A DNA stretch of 64,000 nt from Burkholderiaceae bacterium. Its GTDB lineage: Bacteria; Pseudomonadota; Gammaproteobacteria; Burkholderiales; Burkholderiaceae_C. Location of the stretch: contig CAJYPV010000026.1 in NCBI GenBank assembly GCA_913776825.1, positions 434,001 to 498,000 on the forward strand. Reading direction: 5' to 3'. Below the pieces are notes generated by a model. That model ran no database searches. It saw nothing but the letters and a program-made list of their open reading frames with translations, and was not told the origin of the DNA. The translations under genes were made by a program, and so were the position numbers. Below are positions 30,105 to 38,548 of the stretch, piece by piece; within the stretch, counting starts at the first letter, position 1, and each line of letters opens with the position of its first letter.

Positions 30105-30638
30105 ATGCTTCAAGAATGGTCCCAACTACTGGCCCCCGCGGTTCAGGATCGCATCACGCTGTTGCTCAACCATGTCATGTCCCGGGAGCCTGTCGTGATG
30201 ACACGACTGGCGCCACAGGTCGGCAAGACGGTTCGGCTTCATCTGGCCGGTTGGCCGCGTTTGCTGCCCCCCGCGCCGGACCTCCGCCTTCGCATCACTC
30301 CCGCCGGCCTGCTGGAACGGCTGGGCGACGGGGAAACCCTAGAGCAAGAACCGGACCTGAGGATCGAGCTCGATGCCTCCAATCCGGCCGCCGCCGCGCT
30401 GGCGGCGCTCTCCGGTGCGCGTCCGGACGTCCGGGTGCAGGGCGATGCGCAACTGGCGGGCGAGATCAACTGGCTGATCGATCACCTGCGCTGGGACATC
30501 GAAGACGACCTGGCCGCGATCACCGGCCCGGCCGCGGCGCATCAGCTCAGCCGGTTCGGCCGCGCGGCGGCCCAGGGCCTGGCCGCACTGGCCCGTCAAG
30601 CGGGACGATTCATGCCGGACGGCCCGGGCCGGGCATGA
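30105..30638 (+). CDS. ubiJ: Ubiquinone biosynthesis accessory factor UbiJ (SCP2 domain)
   Basis: 177 residues. UbiJ is a lipid-binding accessory protein of the cytosolic Ubi complex that holds ubiquinone precursors. The N-terminal helix [25 protein letters not shown] and the SCP2-like beta/alpha region with [31 protein letters not shown] and a [31 protein letters not shown] stretch ([20 protein letters not shown]) match the family. It is followed after four bases by ubiB, the usual betaproteobacterial arrangement. It is divergent from the EPS priming gene. Confidence 0.88.
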   Translation: MLQEWSQLLAPAVQDRITLLLNHVMSREPVVMTRLAPQVGKTVRLHLAGWPRLLPPAPDLRLRITPAGLLERLGDGETLEQEPDLRIELDASNPAAAALAALSGARPDVRVQGDAQLAGEINWLIDHLRWDIEDDLAAITGPAAAHQLSRFGRAAAQGLAALARQAGRFMPDGPGRA

Positions 30639-30642
30639 CCCC

Positions 30643-32205
30643 ATGAGGTATCTCACCCGCCTGCTGGTCATTGTCTGGACCCTCTACCGCCACGGCCTCG
30701 ATGAACTGGCGCTGTCCACGCTGAAGCGGCGCCGCTTCCGTTTCCTGCGCCGTCTGATTTCGGTCGGGCGGGCCTGGGACCAGCCGCGCGGCGTTCGGCT
30801 GCGGCTCGCGCTGGAGCGGCTGGGGCCGATCTTCGTCAAGTTCGGTCAGCTGCTGTCCACGCGGCGGGACCTGGTCCCGCCGGACATCGTGGCCGAGCTG
30901 TCAAGGCTGCAGGACAACGTGCCGCCATTCCCGGCGGAGCTGTCGCGCGCGCTGATCGAGCGCGCGTTCGGGCGGCGCATCGAGGACATCTTCGCCACCT
31001 TCGAAGCCGAGCCGGTGGCCAGTGCCTCGATCGCGCAGGTGCACTTCGGCACGCTGAAGGACGGGCGGGAAGTCGCAGTGAAGGTGCTGCGTCCCGGCAT
31101 GCTGGACATCATCGAGGATGACCTGGCACTGATGGGCACCGTGGCCGGCTGGGTGGAGCGTTTCTCGGCCGACGGCCGGCGGCTCAAGCCCCGCGAGGTG
31201 GTGGCGGAGTTCAACACCTATCTGCATGACGAGCTGGACCTGGTGCGCGAGGCCGCCAATGCGGCCCAACTGCGCCGCAACATGCAGGATCTGCAGTTGG
31301 TGATGGTCCCGGAGATGATCTGGGAGCTTTGCACCAGCGAAGTCATCGTGATGGAGCGCATGCGCGGTGTGCCGATCTCGCAGATCGACCGGCTGCGCGC
31401 GGCGGGTGTGGACATCAAGAAGCTCGCTCGCGATGGGGTGACCATCTTCTTCACGCAGGTGTTCCGCGATGGCTTCTTCCATGCGGACATGCATCCCGGC
31501 AACATTCAGGTGAGCCTGGAGCCGGAGACCTTCGGCCGCTATGTGGCCCTGGATTTCGGGATCATCGGCACGCTGACCGAGGTCGACAAGGACTACCTGG
31601 CGCAGAACTTCATCGCGTTTTTCCGCCGTGATTACAAGCGGGTGGCGGAGCTGCACATCGAGTCGGGCTGGGTGCCGGCGCAGACCCGGGTGGATGAGCT
31701 GGAAGGTGCGGTGCGCACCGTCTGCGAACCGCACTTCGACAAGCCGTTGAAGGACATTTCGCTGGGCCAGGTGCTGATGCGTTTGTTCCAGATTTCCCGA
31801 CGTTTCAATGTCGAGATCCAGCCGCAGCTGGTTTTGCTGCAAAAAACGCTGCTCAATATCGAAGGGCTGGGTCGGCAGCTCGATCCGGAACTGGACTTGT
31901 GGGCGACGGCCAAGCCGTTCCTCGAGCGCTGGATGGATGAACAGGTGGGCTGGCGCGCCTTCGTTCACCATCTGAAGAAGGAGGCGCCGCGCTTCGCGCA
32001 GATGCTGCCCGAGTTCCCGCGCCTGATGCATGAAGCGCTGAAGCAGCGCTCACACGGTGGGGATGTGGAACTGACCCGTCAGTTGCTGCAGGAACAGCGG
32101 CGCACCAATAATTTGCTGCAGGCGCTCCTGTGGGGCGTGGCGGGGTTCATGGTCGCGCTGGTGGTGACCCAGGTCGCAGCGCGTTGGTGGTGGATGGGCG
32201 GCTGA
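30643..32205 (+). CDS. ubiB: Ubiquinone biosynthesis regulatory kinase-like protein UbiB
   Basis: 520 residues. Atypical protein-kinase-like (ABC1/ADCK) ATPase needed for ubiquinone synthesis, membrane-anchored. KFGQ at 66-69 (KxGQ motif), Ala-rich loop ASIAQVH 128-134, Lys147, the [12 protein letters not shown] helix, HADMHPGN at 280-287 and the metal-binding Asp304 in LDFG are all present. Two C-terminal hydrophobic segments (about 490-518) form the usual anchor. The length is slightly below E. coli UbiB (546). It is co-transcribed with ubiJ and converges on a small leftward gene cluster. Confidence 0.95.
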   Translation: MRYLTRLLVIVWTLYRHGLDELALSTLKRRRFRFLRRLISVGRAWDQPRGVRLRLALERLGPIFVKFGQLLSTRRDLVPPDIVAELSRLQDNVPPFPAELSRALIERAFGRRIEDIFATFEAEPVASASIAQVHFGTLKDGREVAVKVLRPGMLDIIEDDLALMGTVAGWVERFSADGRRLKPREVVAEFNTYLHDELDLVREAANAAQLRRNMQDLQLVMVPEMIWELCTSEVIVMERMRGVPISQIDRLRAAGVDIKKLARDGVTIFFTQVFRDGFFHADMHPGNIQVSLEPETFGRYVALDFGIIGTLTEVDKDYLAQNFIAFFRRDYKRVAELHIESGWVPAQTRVDELEGAVRTVCEPHFDKPLKDISLGQVLMRLFQISRRFNVEIQPQLVLLQKTLLNIEGLGRQLDPELDLWATAKPFLERWMDEQVGWRAFVHHLKKEAPRFAQMLPEFPRLMHEALKQRSHGGDVELTRQLLQEQRRTNNLLQALLWGVAGFMVALVVTQVAARWWWMGG

Positions 32206-32270
32206 TCGGCGCGGCGCTGGGTGCGCCGCCTCCCGGCGCTCACCCGTGTCGCAGCGCTCAAGGTCAGCGC

Positions 32271-32549
32271 TCAGTTCGCGTAATCAGCGAAGGTTTGCGC
32301 GACCTTGGACCGCAGCAGCGTCCGCACGCGATTCACGCGTGAACGCACCGTGCCGATCGGGATCGCCTGGATTTCCGCGACGTCCCGATAGGACTCTTCC
32401 TGCAGGCAGGCCAAATCGAAAGTGGTGCGCAGGTCGGGAGACAGCGTGGTGAGCGCTTCCGTCACGATCCCCGCCAGTTGCCGGTACGCGGCACGCTGGC
32501 TGACGTCCATGCCGGCATCGCGCGGCCGGTAGGCGTTGTCCGAATCCAT
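32271..32549 (-). CDS. Small sigma-70 region-4-like protein
   Basis: 92 residues containing essentially only a sigma region 4 helix-turn-helix: ALTTLSPDLRTTFDLACLQEESYRDVAEIQAIPIGTVRSRVNRVRTLLRS (ALTTLSPDLRTTFDL, SYRDVAEIQAIPIGTVRSRV). Region 2, needed for -10 recognition, is absent. No ribosome binding site is seen before ATG 32549 or the internal ATG at 32510. An overlapping frame (32284-32649) starts at an ATG 100 bp upstream, so a frameshifted longer gene is possible, but its extra N-terminus does not resemble region 2. It could be an anti-sigma-like decoy, a DNA-binding regulator, or a decayed ECF sigma factor. It is convergent with ubiB. Confidence 0.6.
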   Translation of the reverse strand: MDSDNAYRPRDAGMDVSQRAAYRQLAGIVTEALTTLSPDLRTTFDLACLQEESYRDVAEIQAIPIGTVRSRVNRVRTLLRSKVAQTFADYAN

Positions 32550-32786
32550 GGTTGTCCATGAAGCTGACGATGCAGTAGCGCTTTTCGTCGGCCGTGTCGT
32601 TGGGCGTCGCCTGGGCGGAGGCCGCGTAGTGTTGAGTAGCAGTGGTCATCTTGAAGAGGTGCGAAGTTGCCCGTGGGGCTCAGCCGCACCACGGGCACAA
32701 ATGAAAGACAGCGTCCCGGCCAACGGGCCGGGACGACGATGGCGCGCCGATTCGGGATGGATCAGCGCGCCAGTGAGCTCATGGCC

Positions 32787-33011
32787 TTACCAGTAGTGGC
32801 CGCAGCCGCCCCACATGCCGGGCATGCAGCCCATGCTGCGGCCCAGCATGCCCATTCCCATGGCGTTGGAGAACATGCCCATCATGGAGCCGAACCCCAT
32901 CATTCCCATGGCGCCCAGCATTCCCATGGCGCCCATGGCTCCCATGCCGCCCATGCCGCCCATGCCGCAGCCATCGTGATAGTGAACTTCGCACTTGTTG
33001 TTCGTTGACAT
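32787..33011 (-). CDS. Met/Gly-rich small protein with Cys and His
   Basis: 74 residues with a clear ribosome binding site (AAAGGAAAG before ATG). About a quarter of residues are Met and most of the rest of the centre is Gly, in GMG/AMG steps. Four Cys and three His lie mainly at the two ends (KCEVHYHDGCG and GCGHYW). No signal peptide is seen. Such composition could bind soft metals such as Cu(I) or form a flexible hydrophobic coat; I do not recognise the family. It lies between two other small leftward genes, 238 bp upstream of the sigma-like gene. Confidence 0.6.
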   Translation of the reverse strand: MSTNNKCEVHYHDGCGMGGMGGMGAMGAMGMLGAMGMMGFGSMMGMFSNAMGMGMLGRSMGCMPGMWGGCGHYW

Positions 33012-33189
33012 TTGTCTTTCCTTTCCTTCGAACTAATTGAAATGGAGGGGCAGGTCGCCCTCTCGTGGAGTCCTCGCGCTCAGGCTGAAAGCTGCGAGCG
33101 AGGAAAATTGAATGGCGTGCACTGAGCGATTCGACGCCCGCCTTGAGGCGACTTCAGTCAGGCTGATGGCGCGCATCGCTCGCTGGACG

Positions 33190-33393
33190 TCAGATTTGGA
33201 CCATGCCGACGAGCTTGGCGAGCGCGTTGGTCACGCCCTGAGACACTTCATGGCGTTTGGCGATGAGCTGTTGCTCGGTGGCTTCCCGGTGCATCTTGGC
33301 CTGTTCCATCTGGGCCATGAAGTTGGTCTCGTCCGTCATCGCCTGCGCGAACGGGTTGTTGCCCGATGGTGATGATGAAGATCCGAATGACAT
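33190..33393 (-). CDS. Small helical protein of unknown function
   Basis: 67 residues from ATG 33393, which has CAGGAG seven bases upstream. The frame is open further upstream, but that part is Arg/Pro-rich with no start signal. The Ser-rich N-terminus (MSFGSSSSPSGNNPF) is followed by one long predicted helix rich in Met, Gln and Glu (DETNFMAQMEQAKMHREATE), then KRHEVSQGVTNALAKLVGMV. Function not recognised. Together with the Met/Gly-rich peptide and the sigma-like gene it forms a run of three small genes on one strand. Confidence 0.55.
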   Translation of the reverse strand: MSFGSSSSPSGNNPFAQAMTDETNFMAQMEQAKMHREATEQQLIAKRHEVSQGVTNALAKLVGMVQI

Positions 33394-33623
33394 GTTGAAC
33401 TCCTGGGTGAGATATGAATGTTGATCTGGCGATGCGGGATCGCGTCGCGTGCGATCAGTCCGGCAGGGCGTCCCCCGGTTCGACGGCTTCAGAGCGGCCC
33501 TGGTCGTGACGGTTGGGGAATCCGGGATAATCCGCGCGCCTTTTCCGTCCGCGCTTTCTCGTCCGCGCCGTGCGCGCGTTGTTCCGCAACCTGTCTGCCC
33601 ACCTGCACCCAAGGCCTGATGCC

Positions 33624-35087
33624 ATGCTGCTGACCCTGGTCATCCTTTACCTACTCGTCACCATCGCGATCGGTCTGTGGGCCGCCAAAAGGGTGAAGAA
33701 CACGGCGGACTTCGCCATTGCCGGCCGGCACCTGCCGCTGGTGATGATCGTGACCACGACCTTCGCGACCTGGTTCGGATCCGAGACAGTGCTCGGCATT
33801 CCGGCGAAGTTCGTTCAGACCGGACTCAATGGCGTGGTGGAGGACCCGTTCGGCGCGGGTTCGTGCCTGATCCTGGTGGGCCTGTTCTTCGCGGCCAAGC
33901 TCTATCGCATGACGCTGCTGACGATCAGCGACTACTACCGCGAGCGCTACGGCCGGGTGGTGGAAGTGGCCTGCAGCTTCATCATCATCCTGTCCTACCT
34001 GGGCTGGGTGTCGGCGCAGGTCACGGCGCTGGGGCTGGTGTTCAACCTGCTGTCGGCCGGCACGATCAGCATCCCGGTGGGCATGGTGATCGGCACCGCG
34101 TCCATCCTGGCCTACACCTTGTTCGGCGGCATGTGGTCGGTGGCGGTGACCGATTTCATCCAGATGATCATCCTGGTGGTCGGGCTGTCGATCATTGCCT
34201 GGTTCGCCGCCGACAGCGCCGGGGGCGCGGACAAGGTGATCGCCCTGGCCTCCAGCCAGGACATGTTCAAGTTCCTGCCGGAGCCGAATTTCCACGACAT
34301 CGTCTTCTTCCTTGGCGCGGCGATCACCATGATGCTGGGATCGATCCCGCAGCAGGATGTCTTCCAGCGGGTGATGTCGGCCAAGGACGTGAAGGCGGCG
34401 ACCCGCGGTCCGGTGATCGGCGGCATCAGCTACATCCTGTTCGCCTTCGTGCCGATGTTCATCGTGGTGAGCGCGCTGATCATCATGCCGGAGGAAGCCA
34501 AGCGGCTGATCGCCGAGGATCCGCAGAAGGTCATCCCCACGCTGGTGATCGAGCGGATGCCGTTCGTGATGCAGGTGATCTTCTTCGGTGCGCTGCTCTC
34601 GGCGCTGAAGTCGACCGCATCGGCGACGCTGCTGGCGCCGTCGGTGACCTTCGTCGAAAACATCTGGCGCCAGTTTTTCCCACGCGTCTCGGACAAGCAG
34701 GAACTGCGCACCATGCGGATCGCGGTGCTGGTGTTCTCGGTCTGCGTCTGCGCTTACGCGATGGCCCTGCAGGGCACGTCCATCTATGAAATGGTGTCGG
34801 CGGCCTATCAGGTCACGCTGGTCGGCGCTTTCGTGCCGCTGGTGGCGGGTCTGTATTGGAAGCGCGCCACCACGCAAGGCGCGATCTTTGCGATCGTGCT
34901 GGGCACCATCACCTGGCTGCTGTTCCTGCTGACTCCGGCGGGCGAGCAGTTCCCCGCGCAGTTGGCGGGCTTCCTGGCCGGCATCGTCGGCGTGGTGCTC
35001 GGATCGCTGGGACCTCAGGCGATCCGCAATGTGCAGGGCTCCCATCACCGCCTGGTCGGCGCGGAAGGTCACGCCCACGCCAACTGA
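33624..35087 (+). CDS. Sodium:solute symporter family transporter
   Basis: 487 residues from ATG 33624; a GTG at 33570 would add a non-hydrophobic 18-residue tail. About thirteen membrane helices. Family marks: AAKRVKNTADFAIAGRHLPL, TTTFATWFGSETVLGIPAKF, a GGMWSVAVTDFIQMIILVVG segment, and GSIPQQDVFQRVMSAKD. This is the SSF fold used by proline, pantothenate and other solute transporters in the inner membrane. The substrate is not predictable from sequence alone. It stands alone, with about 230 bp upstream holding no recognised gene and fmdB downstream. Confidence 0.85.
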   Translation: MLLTLVILYLLVTIAIGLWAAKRVKNTADFAIAGRHLPLVMIVTTTFATWFGSETVLGIPAKFVQTGLNGVVEDPFGAGSCLILVGLFFAAKLYRMTLLTISDYYRERYGRVVEVACSFIIILSYLGWVSAQVTALGLVFNLLSAGTISIPVGMVIGTASILAYTLFGGMWSVAVTDFIQMIILVVGLSIIAWFAADSAGGADKVIALASSQDMFKFLPEPNFHDIVFFLGAAITMMLGSIPQQDVFQRVMSAKDVKAATRGPVIGGISYILFAFVPMFIVVSALIIMPEEAKRLIAEDPQKVIPTLVIERMPFVMQVIFFGALLSALKSTASATLLAPSVTFVENIWRQFFPRVSDKQELRTMRIAVLVFSVCVCAYAMALQGTSIYEMVSAAYQVTLVGAFVPLVAGLYWKRATTQGAIFAIVLGTITWLLFLLTPAGEQFPAQLAGFLAGIVGVVLGSLGPQAIRNVQGSHHRLVGAEGHAHAN

Positions 35088-35254
35088 GGCGTCGATCGCA
35101 GGGTCGGCCCGATCCCGGTCGTGGGATCGCGAACGGGCCGCACGGTGCGCGGCGCGGAGGCGGCTGTCGGCAGATCCGCCACGGACAGCCGCTTCCAGGG
35201 CGTTTCCTGCCGGGTTTCAGCACCCTGGCTGACGGCCCGGCGGGCGGCTCTCTA

Positions 35255-35260
35255 TATAAT
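35255..35260 (+). promoter_or_regulatory. Likely -10 box upstream of fmdB
   Basis: Consensus TATAAT in an AT-rich patch (TCTATATAATTT) within otherwise GC-rich DNA, 28 bp before the fmdB ATG. The -35 is poor (CTGACG with overlong spacing). Confidence 0.5.
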
Positions 35261-35287
35261 TTCGGGTTTTTGACCCTGGCCACCACC

Positions 35288-35650
35288 ATGCCGATCTACG
35301 CATACCGCTGTGGCTCCTGCGGACACGCCAAGGACGTGCTGCAGAAGCTGTCCGACGCGCCGCTGACCACCTGCCCGGCCTGTGGCGCGGAAAGCTTTTC
35401 GAAGCAAGTGACCGCCGCCGGCTTCCAGCTCAAGGGCTCGGGCTGGTATGTGACCGACTTCCGGGGCGGTTCCGGCGGCGCCACCGGTGCCGCCACGGGC
35501 GTGGCCGCTGCAGCCGCCGGCGACTCGGCGGGCGCGGCCAGCGCCGGCGCGGCGGCATCGCCCGCCAGCGGCGCTGCCGACAGCAGTGCCAGCAGTCCCA
35601 GCGCTTCGGGCGGGAGCACGCCCTGCGGCGGTTCCTGCGCCTGTCATTGA
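35288..35650 (+). CDS. FmdB family zinc-ribbon protein
   Basis: 120 residues from ATG 35288. The N-terminal FmdB zinc ribbon is intact: MPIYAYRCGSCG with Cys8/Cys11 and TTCPACG with Cys29/Cys32, then FSKQVTAAGFQLKGSGWYVTDF. From about residue 62 the protein is a low-complexity Ala/Gly/Ser tail ending CGGSCACH, which adds a possible extra metal site. The family is often called a putative regulatory protein but its role is unproved. Followed by DUF502 and aspS, a conserved betaproteobacterial gene order. Confidence 0.88.
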   Translation: MPIYAYRCGSCGHAKDVLQKLSDAPLTTCPACGAESFSKQVTAAGFQLKGSGWYVTDFRGGSGGATGAATGVAAAAAGDSAGAASAGAAASPASGAADSSASSPSASGGSTPCGGSCACH

Positions 35651-35672
35651 GGAACAAGGGCCGGACCCAGGC

Positions 35673-36347
35673 ATGAGAAAGTACATCATCACCGGCCTGC
35701 TGGTCTGGCTCCCGCTCGCCATCACCGTCTGGGTGCTGCTGTGGGTGCTCGGCATCATCGACGGCGTCTTCACCTGGCTGCTCTCGGCGGTGCAGACCGT
35801 GCTGCCGGTGTCGGCGCCGTGGCTGCAGCAACTGCATCAGATTCCCGGACTGGGCGTGGTCGTGCTGGTGGCTGCGCTCATGCTCACCGGCATGTTCGTC
35901 GCGAACATCTTCGGACAGTGGTGGTTCCGCCAGTGGGACCGCGTGATGTTCAAGATCCCGATCGTCAAGAGCATCTACAGCTCCGTGAAGCAGGTCTCGG
36001 ACACGCTGTTCTCCTCCAGCGGCAACGCCTTCCGCGAGGCGGTGCTGGTCCCCTATCCGCATCCGCACTCCTGGACCATCGCCTTCGTCACCGGCAAGCC
36101 CAGCGGCGAAGTCGCTGATCAGCTCGGCACGCTCAGCGGTGCCGCCGCCGACGAGCATGTCAGCCTCTACGTGCCGACGACCCCCAATCCCACCTCCGGC
36201 TTCCTGCTGATGATGCCCCGCGCGCAGCTGAGGCCGCTGGGCATGAGCGTCGACGAGGCGCTCAAGTACATCATCTCGATGGGCGTGGTCGCCCCGCCGC
36301 CCGGCGATGCCACCCTGGTGCTGCCCAACCAGCCCGCCCGAAATTGA
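35673..36347 (+). CDS. DUF502 family membrane protein
   Basis: 224 residues. Two N-terminal helices (about 5-30 and 60-85) flank a periplasmic or cytoplasmic loop. The DUF502 core contains FGQWWFRQWDRVMFKIPIVKSIYSSVKQVSDT (FGQWWFRQWDR, IPIVKSIYSSVKQV), PYPHPHSWTIAFVTG, and VPTTPNPTSGFLLMMPR. The function is unknown; relatives are inner-membrane proteins. It lies 22 bp after fmdB and 196 bp before aspS, with two hairpins in the gap. Confidence 0.88.
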   Translation: MRKYIITGLLVWLPLAITVWVLLWVLGIIDGVFTWLLSAVQTVLPVSAPWLQQLHQIPGLGVVVLVAALMLTGMFVANIFGQWWFRQWDRVMFKIPIVKSIYSSVKQVSDTLFSSSGNAFREAVLVPYPHPHSWTIAFVTGKPSGEVADQLGTLSGAAADEHVSLYVPTTPNPTSGFLLMMPRAQLRPLGMSVDEALKYIISMGVVAPPPGDATLVLPNQPARN

Positions 36348-36353
36348 CCGGGT

Positions 36354-36397
36354 TGAGCGCCTCGGCAAGCGCTCAGCCCTGAGGGTCCTCCGGACCC
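36354..36397. terminator. Two consecutive hairpins after the DUF502 gene
   Basis: TGAGCGC/GCGCTCA (36354-36360 with 36369-36375, 8-base loop), followed by GGGTCC-TCC-GGACCC (36383-36397, 3-base loop). Neither has a T-run. They sit just downstream of the DUF502 stop and about 150 bp before aspS, so they may terminate or attenuate between the two genes. Confidence 0.35.
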
Positions 36398-36543
36398 CGC
36401 CAGCGCCTACGTTGGCTCGCGCCCTGCAAGGGGACGGGCCGTCGGGTCTCGAGGCTCTCCAGCCCGGCCCGCGCCGGATCGGCCCACCCTGAGCCCAGGG
36501 AGGCCTCCGGTCCCTGTACATCCCAGATTTTCGGAGAGACCCC

Positions 36544-38337
36544 ATGCGTACCTGCTATGCCGGCCAAGTCAGCGAGAAGCTGCTCGACCAGACCGTGACC
36601 CTGATGGGCTGGGCCCATCGTCGCCGTGACCACGGCGGCGTGATCTTCATCGACCTGCGCGACCGCGAAGGCCTGGTGCAGATCGTGTGCGACCCCGATC
36701 GCGCCGACATGTTCAAGGTGGCCGAGGAAGTCCGCAACGAGTTCTGCCTGAAGGTCGTCGGCAAGGTCCGCGCGCGCCCGGCCGGCACCGAGAACGGCAA
36801 CCTGGTCAGCGGCAAGATCGAAGTGCTGTGCCATGAGCTGGAAGTGCTGAACCCGTCGGTGACGCCCCCGTTCCCGCTGGACGACGAGAACATCTCCGAA
36901 ACCACCCGCCTGACTCACCGGGTGCTGGATCTGCGTCGCCCGTACATGCAGAACAACCTGATGCTGCGCTACCGCGTGGCGATGGAAGCGCGCAAGTTCC
37001 TGGACGAGCATGGCTTCGTCGACATCGAAACCCCGATGCTGACCAAGAGCACGCCCGAAGGCGCGCGGGATTACCTGGTCCCGTCGCGGGTGCATGACGG
37101 CATGTTCTTCGCGCTGCCGCAGTCGCCCCAGCTGTTCAAGCAGCTGCTGATGGTGGCCGGCTTCGACCGCTACTACCAGATCACCAAGTGCTTCCGTGAC
37201 GAAGACCTGCGTGCCGATCGCCAGCCCGAATTCACCCAGATCGATATCGAGACCAGCTTCCTGAACGAGGAAGAGATCCGGGCGATGTTCGAAGGCATGA
37301 TCCGCCACGTCTTCCGCAAGGCGCTGAATGTCGAACTGGGCGACTACCCGGTGATGAAGTATGCGGAGGCGATGCACCGCTTCGGCTCCGACAAGCCCGA
37401 CCTGCGCATCAAGCTCGAATTCACCGAGCTCACCGATGTCATGGGCGATGTCGACTTCAAGGTCTTCTCCACCCCGGCCACGACGCCGGGCGGCCGCGTG
37501 GTCGCGCTGCGCGTGCCGGGTGGCGCTCAGCTCAGCCGCGGCGAGATCGACAGCTACACCGAGTTCGTCAAGATCTACGGCGCCAAGGGCCTGGCCTGGA
37601 TCAAGGTCAACGAAGTGGCCAAGGGCCGCGAAGGTCTGCAGTCGCCGATCGTCAAGAACCTGCATGACCAGGCCGTGACCGACATCCTGACGCGCACCGG
37701 CGCTCAGGACGGCGATCTGATCTTCTTCGGCGCCGACAAGGCCAAGATCGTCAACGACGCCATCGGCGCGCTGCGCCTGAAGGTCGGCCACAGCGAGTTC
37801 GGCAAGACCCACGGCTTGTTCGAGGACAAGTGGGCGCCGCTGTGGGTGGTCGATTTCCCGATGTTCGAGCAGGACGAGGAAAACAACCGCTGGGCCGCCG
37901 TGCACCATCCGTTCACCGCGCCGAAGGACGGCCATGAGGACCTGATGGTCACCGACCCCGGCAAGTGCGTGGCCAAGGCCTACGACATGGTGCTGAACGG
38001 CTGGGAACTGGGCGGTGGCTCGGTGCGTATCCACCGCGCCGACGTGCAGGCCAAGGTGTTCGAGGCCCTCAACATCACGCCGGAAGAGCAGCGCATCAAG
38101 TTCGGCTTCCTGCTGGACGCCCTGCAGTACGGCGCGCCGCCGCACGGTGGTCTGGCCTTCGGCCTGGACCGTCTGGTGACGCTGATGACCAAGGCCGAGT
38201 CCATCCGCGACGTGATTGCCTTCCCGAAGACCCAGCGCGCCCAGTGCCTGCTGACCGGCGCTCCGTCCAACGTCGACGAAAAGCAGCTCCGCGAGCTGCA
38301 CATTCGTCTGCGCAACCCGGGCGCAGCGACGGCCTGA
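36544..38337 (+). CDS. aspS: Aspartate--tRNA ligase, probably non-discriminating
   Basis: 597 residues, full length for the bacterial type with anticodon-binding OB fold, catalytic core and GAD insertion. Class II motif 2 is [18 protein letters not shown]; motif 3 is [13 protein letters not shown]. In the anticodon-binding domain His30 (RRRDHGG) and Gly81 ([11 protein letters not shown]) match the His/Gly pair that published work links to relaxed enzymes charging both tRNA-Asp and tRNA-Asn; discriminating enzymes have other residues there. If so, the host should use GatCAB to make Asn-tRNA. It is followed by a strong hairpin at 38439-38472. Confidence 0.96.
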   Translation: MRTCYAGQVSEKLLDQTVTLMGWAHRRRDHGGVIFIDLRDREGLVQIVCDPDRADMFKVAEEVRNEFCLKVVGKVRARPAGTENGNLVSGKIEVLCHELEVLNPSVTPPFPLDDENISETTRLTHRVLDLRRPYMQNNLMLRYRVAMEARKFLDEHGFVDIETPMLTKSTPEGARDYLVPSRVHDGMFFALPQSPQLFKQLLMVAGFDRYYQITKCFRDEDLRADRQPEFTQIDIETSFLNEEEIRAMFEGMIRHVFRKALNVELGDYPVMKYAEAMHRFGSDKPDLRIKLEFTELTDVMGDVDFKVFSTPATTPGGRVVALRVPGGAQLSRGEIDSYTEFVKIYGAKGLAWIKVNEVAKGREGLQSPIVKNLHDQAVTDILTRTGAQDGDLIFFGADKAKIVNDAIGALRLKVGHSEFGKTHGLFEDKWAPLWVVDFPMFEQDEENNRWAAVHHPFTAPKDGHEDLMVTDPGKCVAKAYDMVLNGWELGGGSVRIHRADVQAKVFEALNITPEEQRIKFGFLLDALQYGAPPHGGLAFGLDRLVTLMTKAESIRDVIAFPKTQRAQCLLTGAPSNVDEKQLRELHIRLRNPGAATA

Positions 38338-38438
38338 TCGTCGTTCTGACCGGCCGACAGGGCGTCTCGTCCGGTCGGCTGTCCCGCGGGACCGGTCCGC
38401 GCCGCTGTCGCCCTGGTCCGGCACCGCGCGGCCCATTG

Positions 38439-38472
38439 AAACGCCCTGTCGAAGTGATTCGCCAGGGCGTTT
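38439..38472. terminator. Intrinsic terminator after aspS, probably bidirectional
   Basis: AAACGCCCTG (38439-38448) pairs perfectly with CAGGGCGTTT (38463-38472) over 10 bp with a 14-base loop. The A-rich and T-rich ends give a short T-tract on each strand. It lies about 100 bp after the aspS stop and 77 bp before the next gene, marking the end of the conserved housekeeping block. Confidence 0.65.
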
Positions 38473-38548
38473 GCTTTGGCCGCCTGCCCGCGCCGTTATG
38501 CTCCGACCTGATGCGGCCGCGGGCCGACGTGGTGTGGACGGGAGCGTG

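Noticed and set aside
32284..32649. 121-codon minus-strand frame overlapping the sigma-like gene, considered as a frameshifted N-terminus
   Set aside because: Its unique N-terminal part does not resemble sigma region 2, and the rest is an out-of-frame translation of region 4. Kept only as an alternative.
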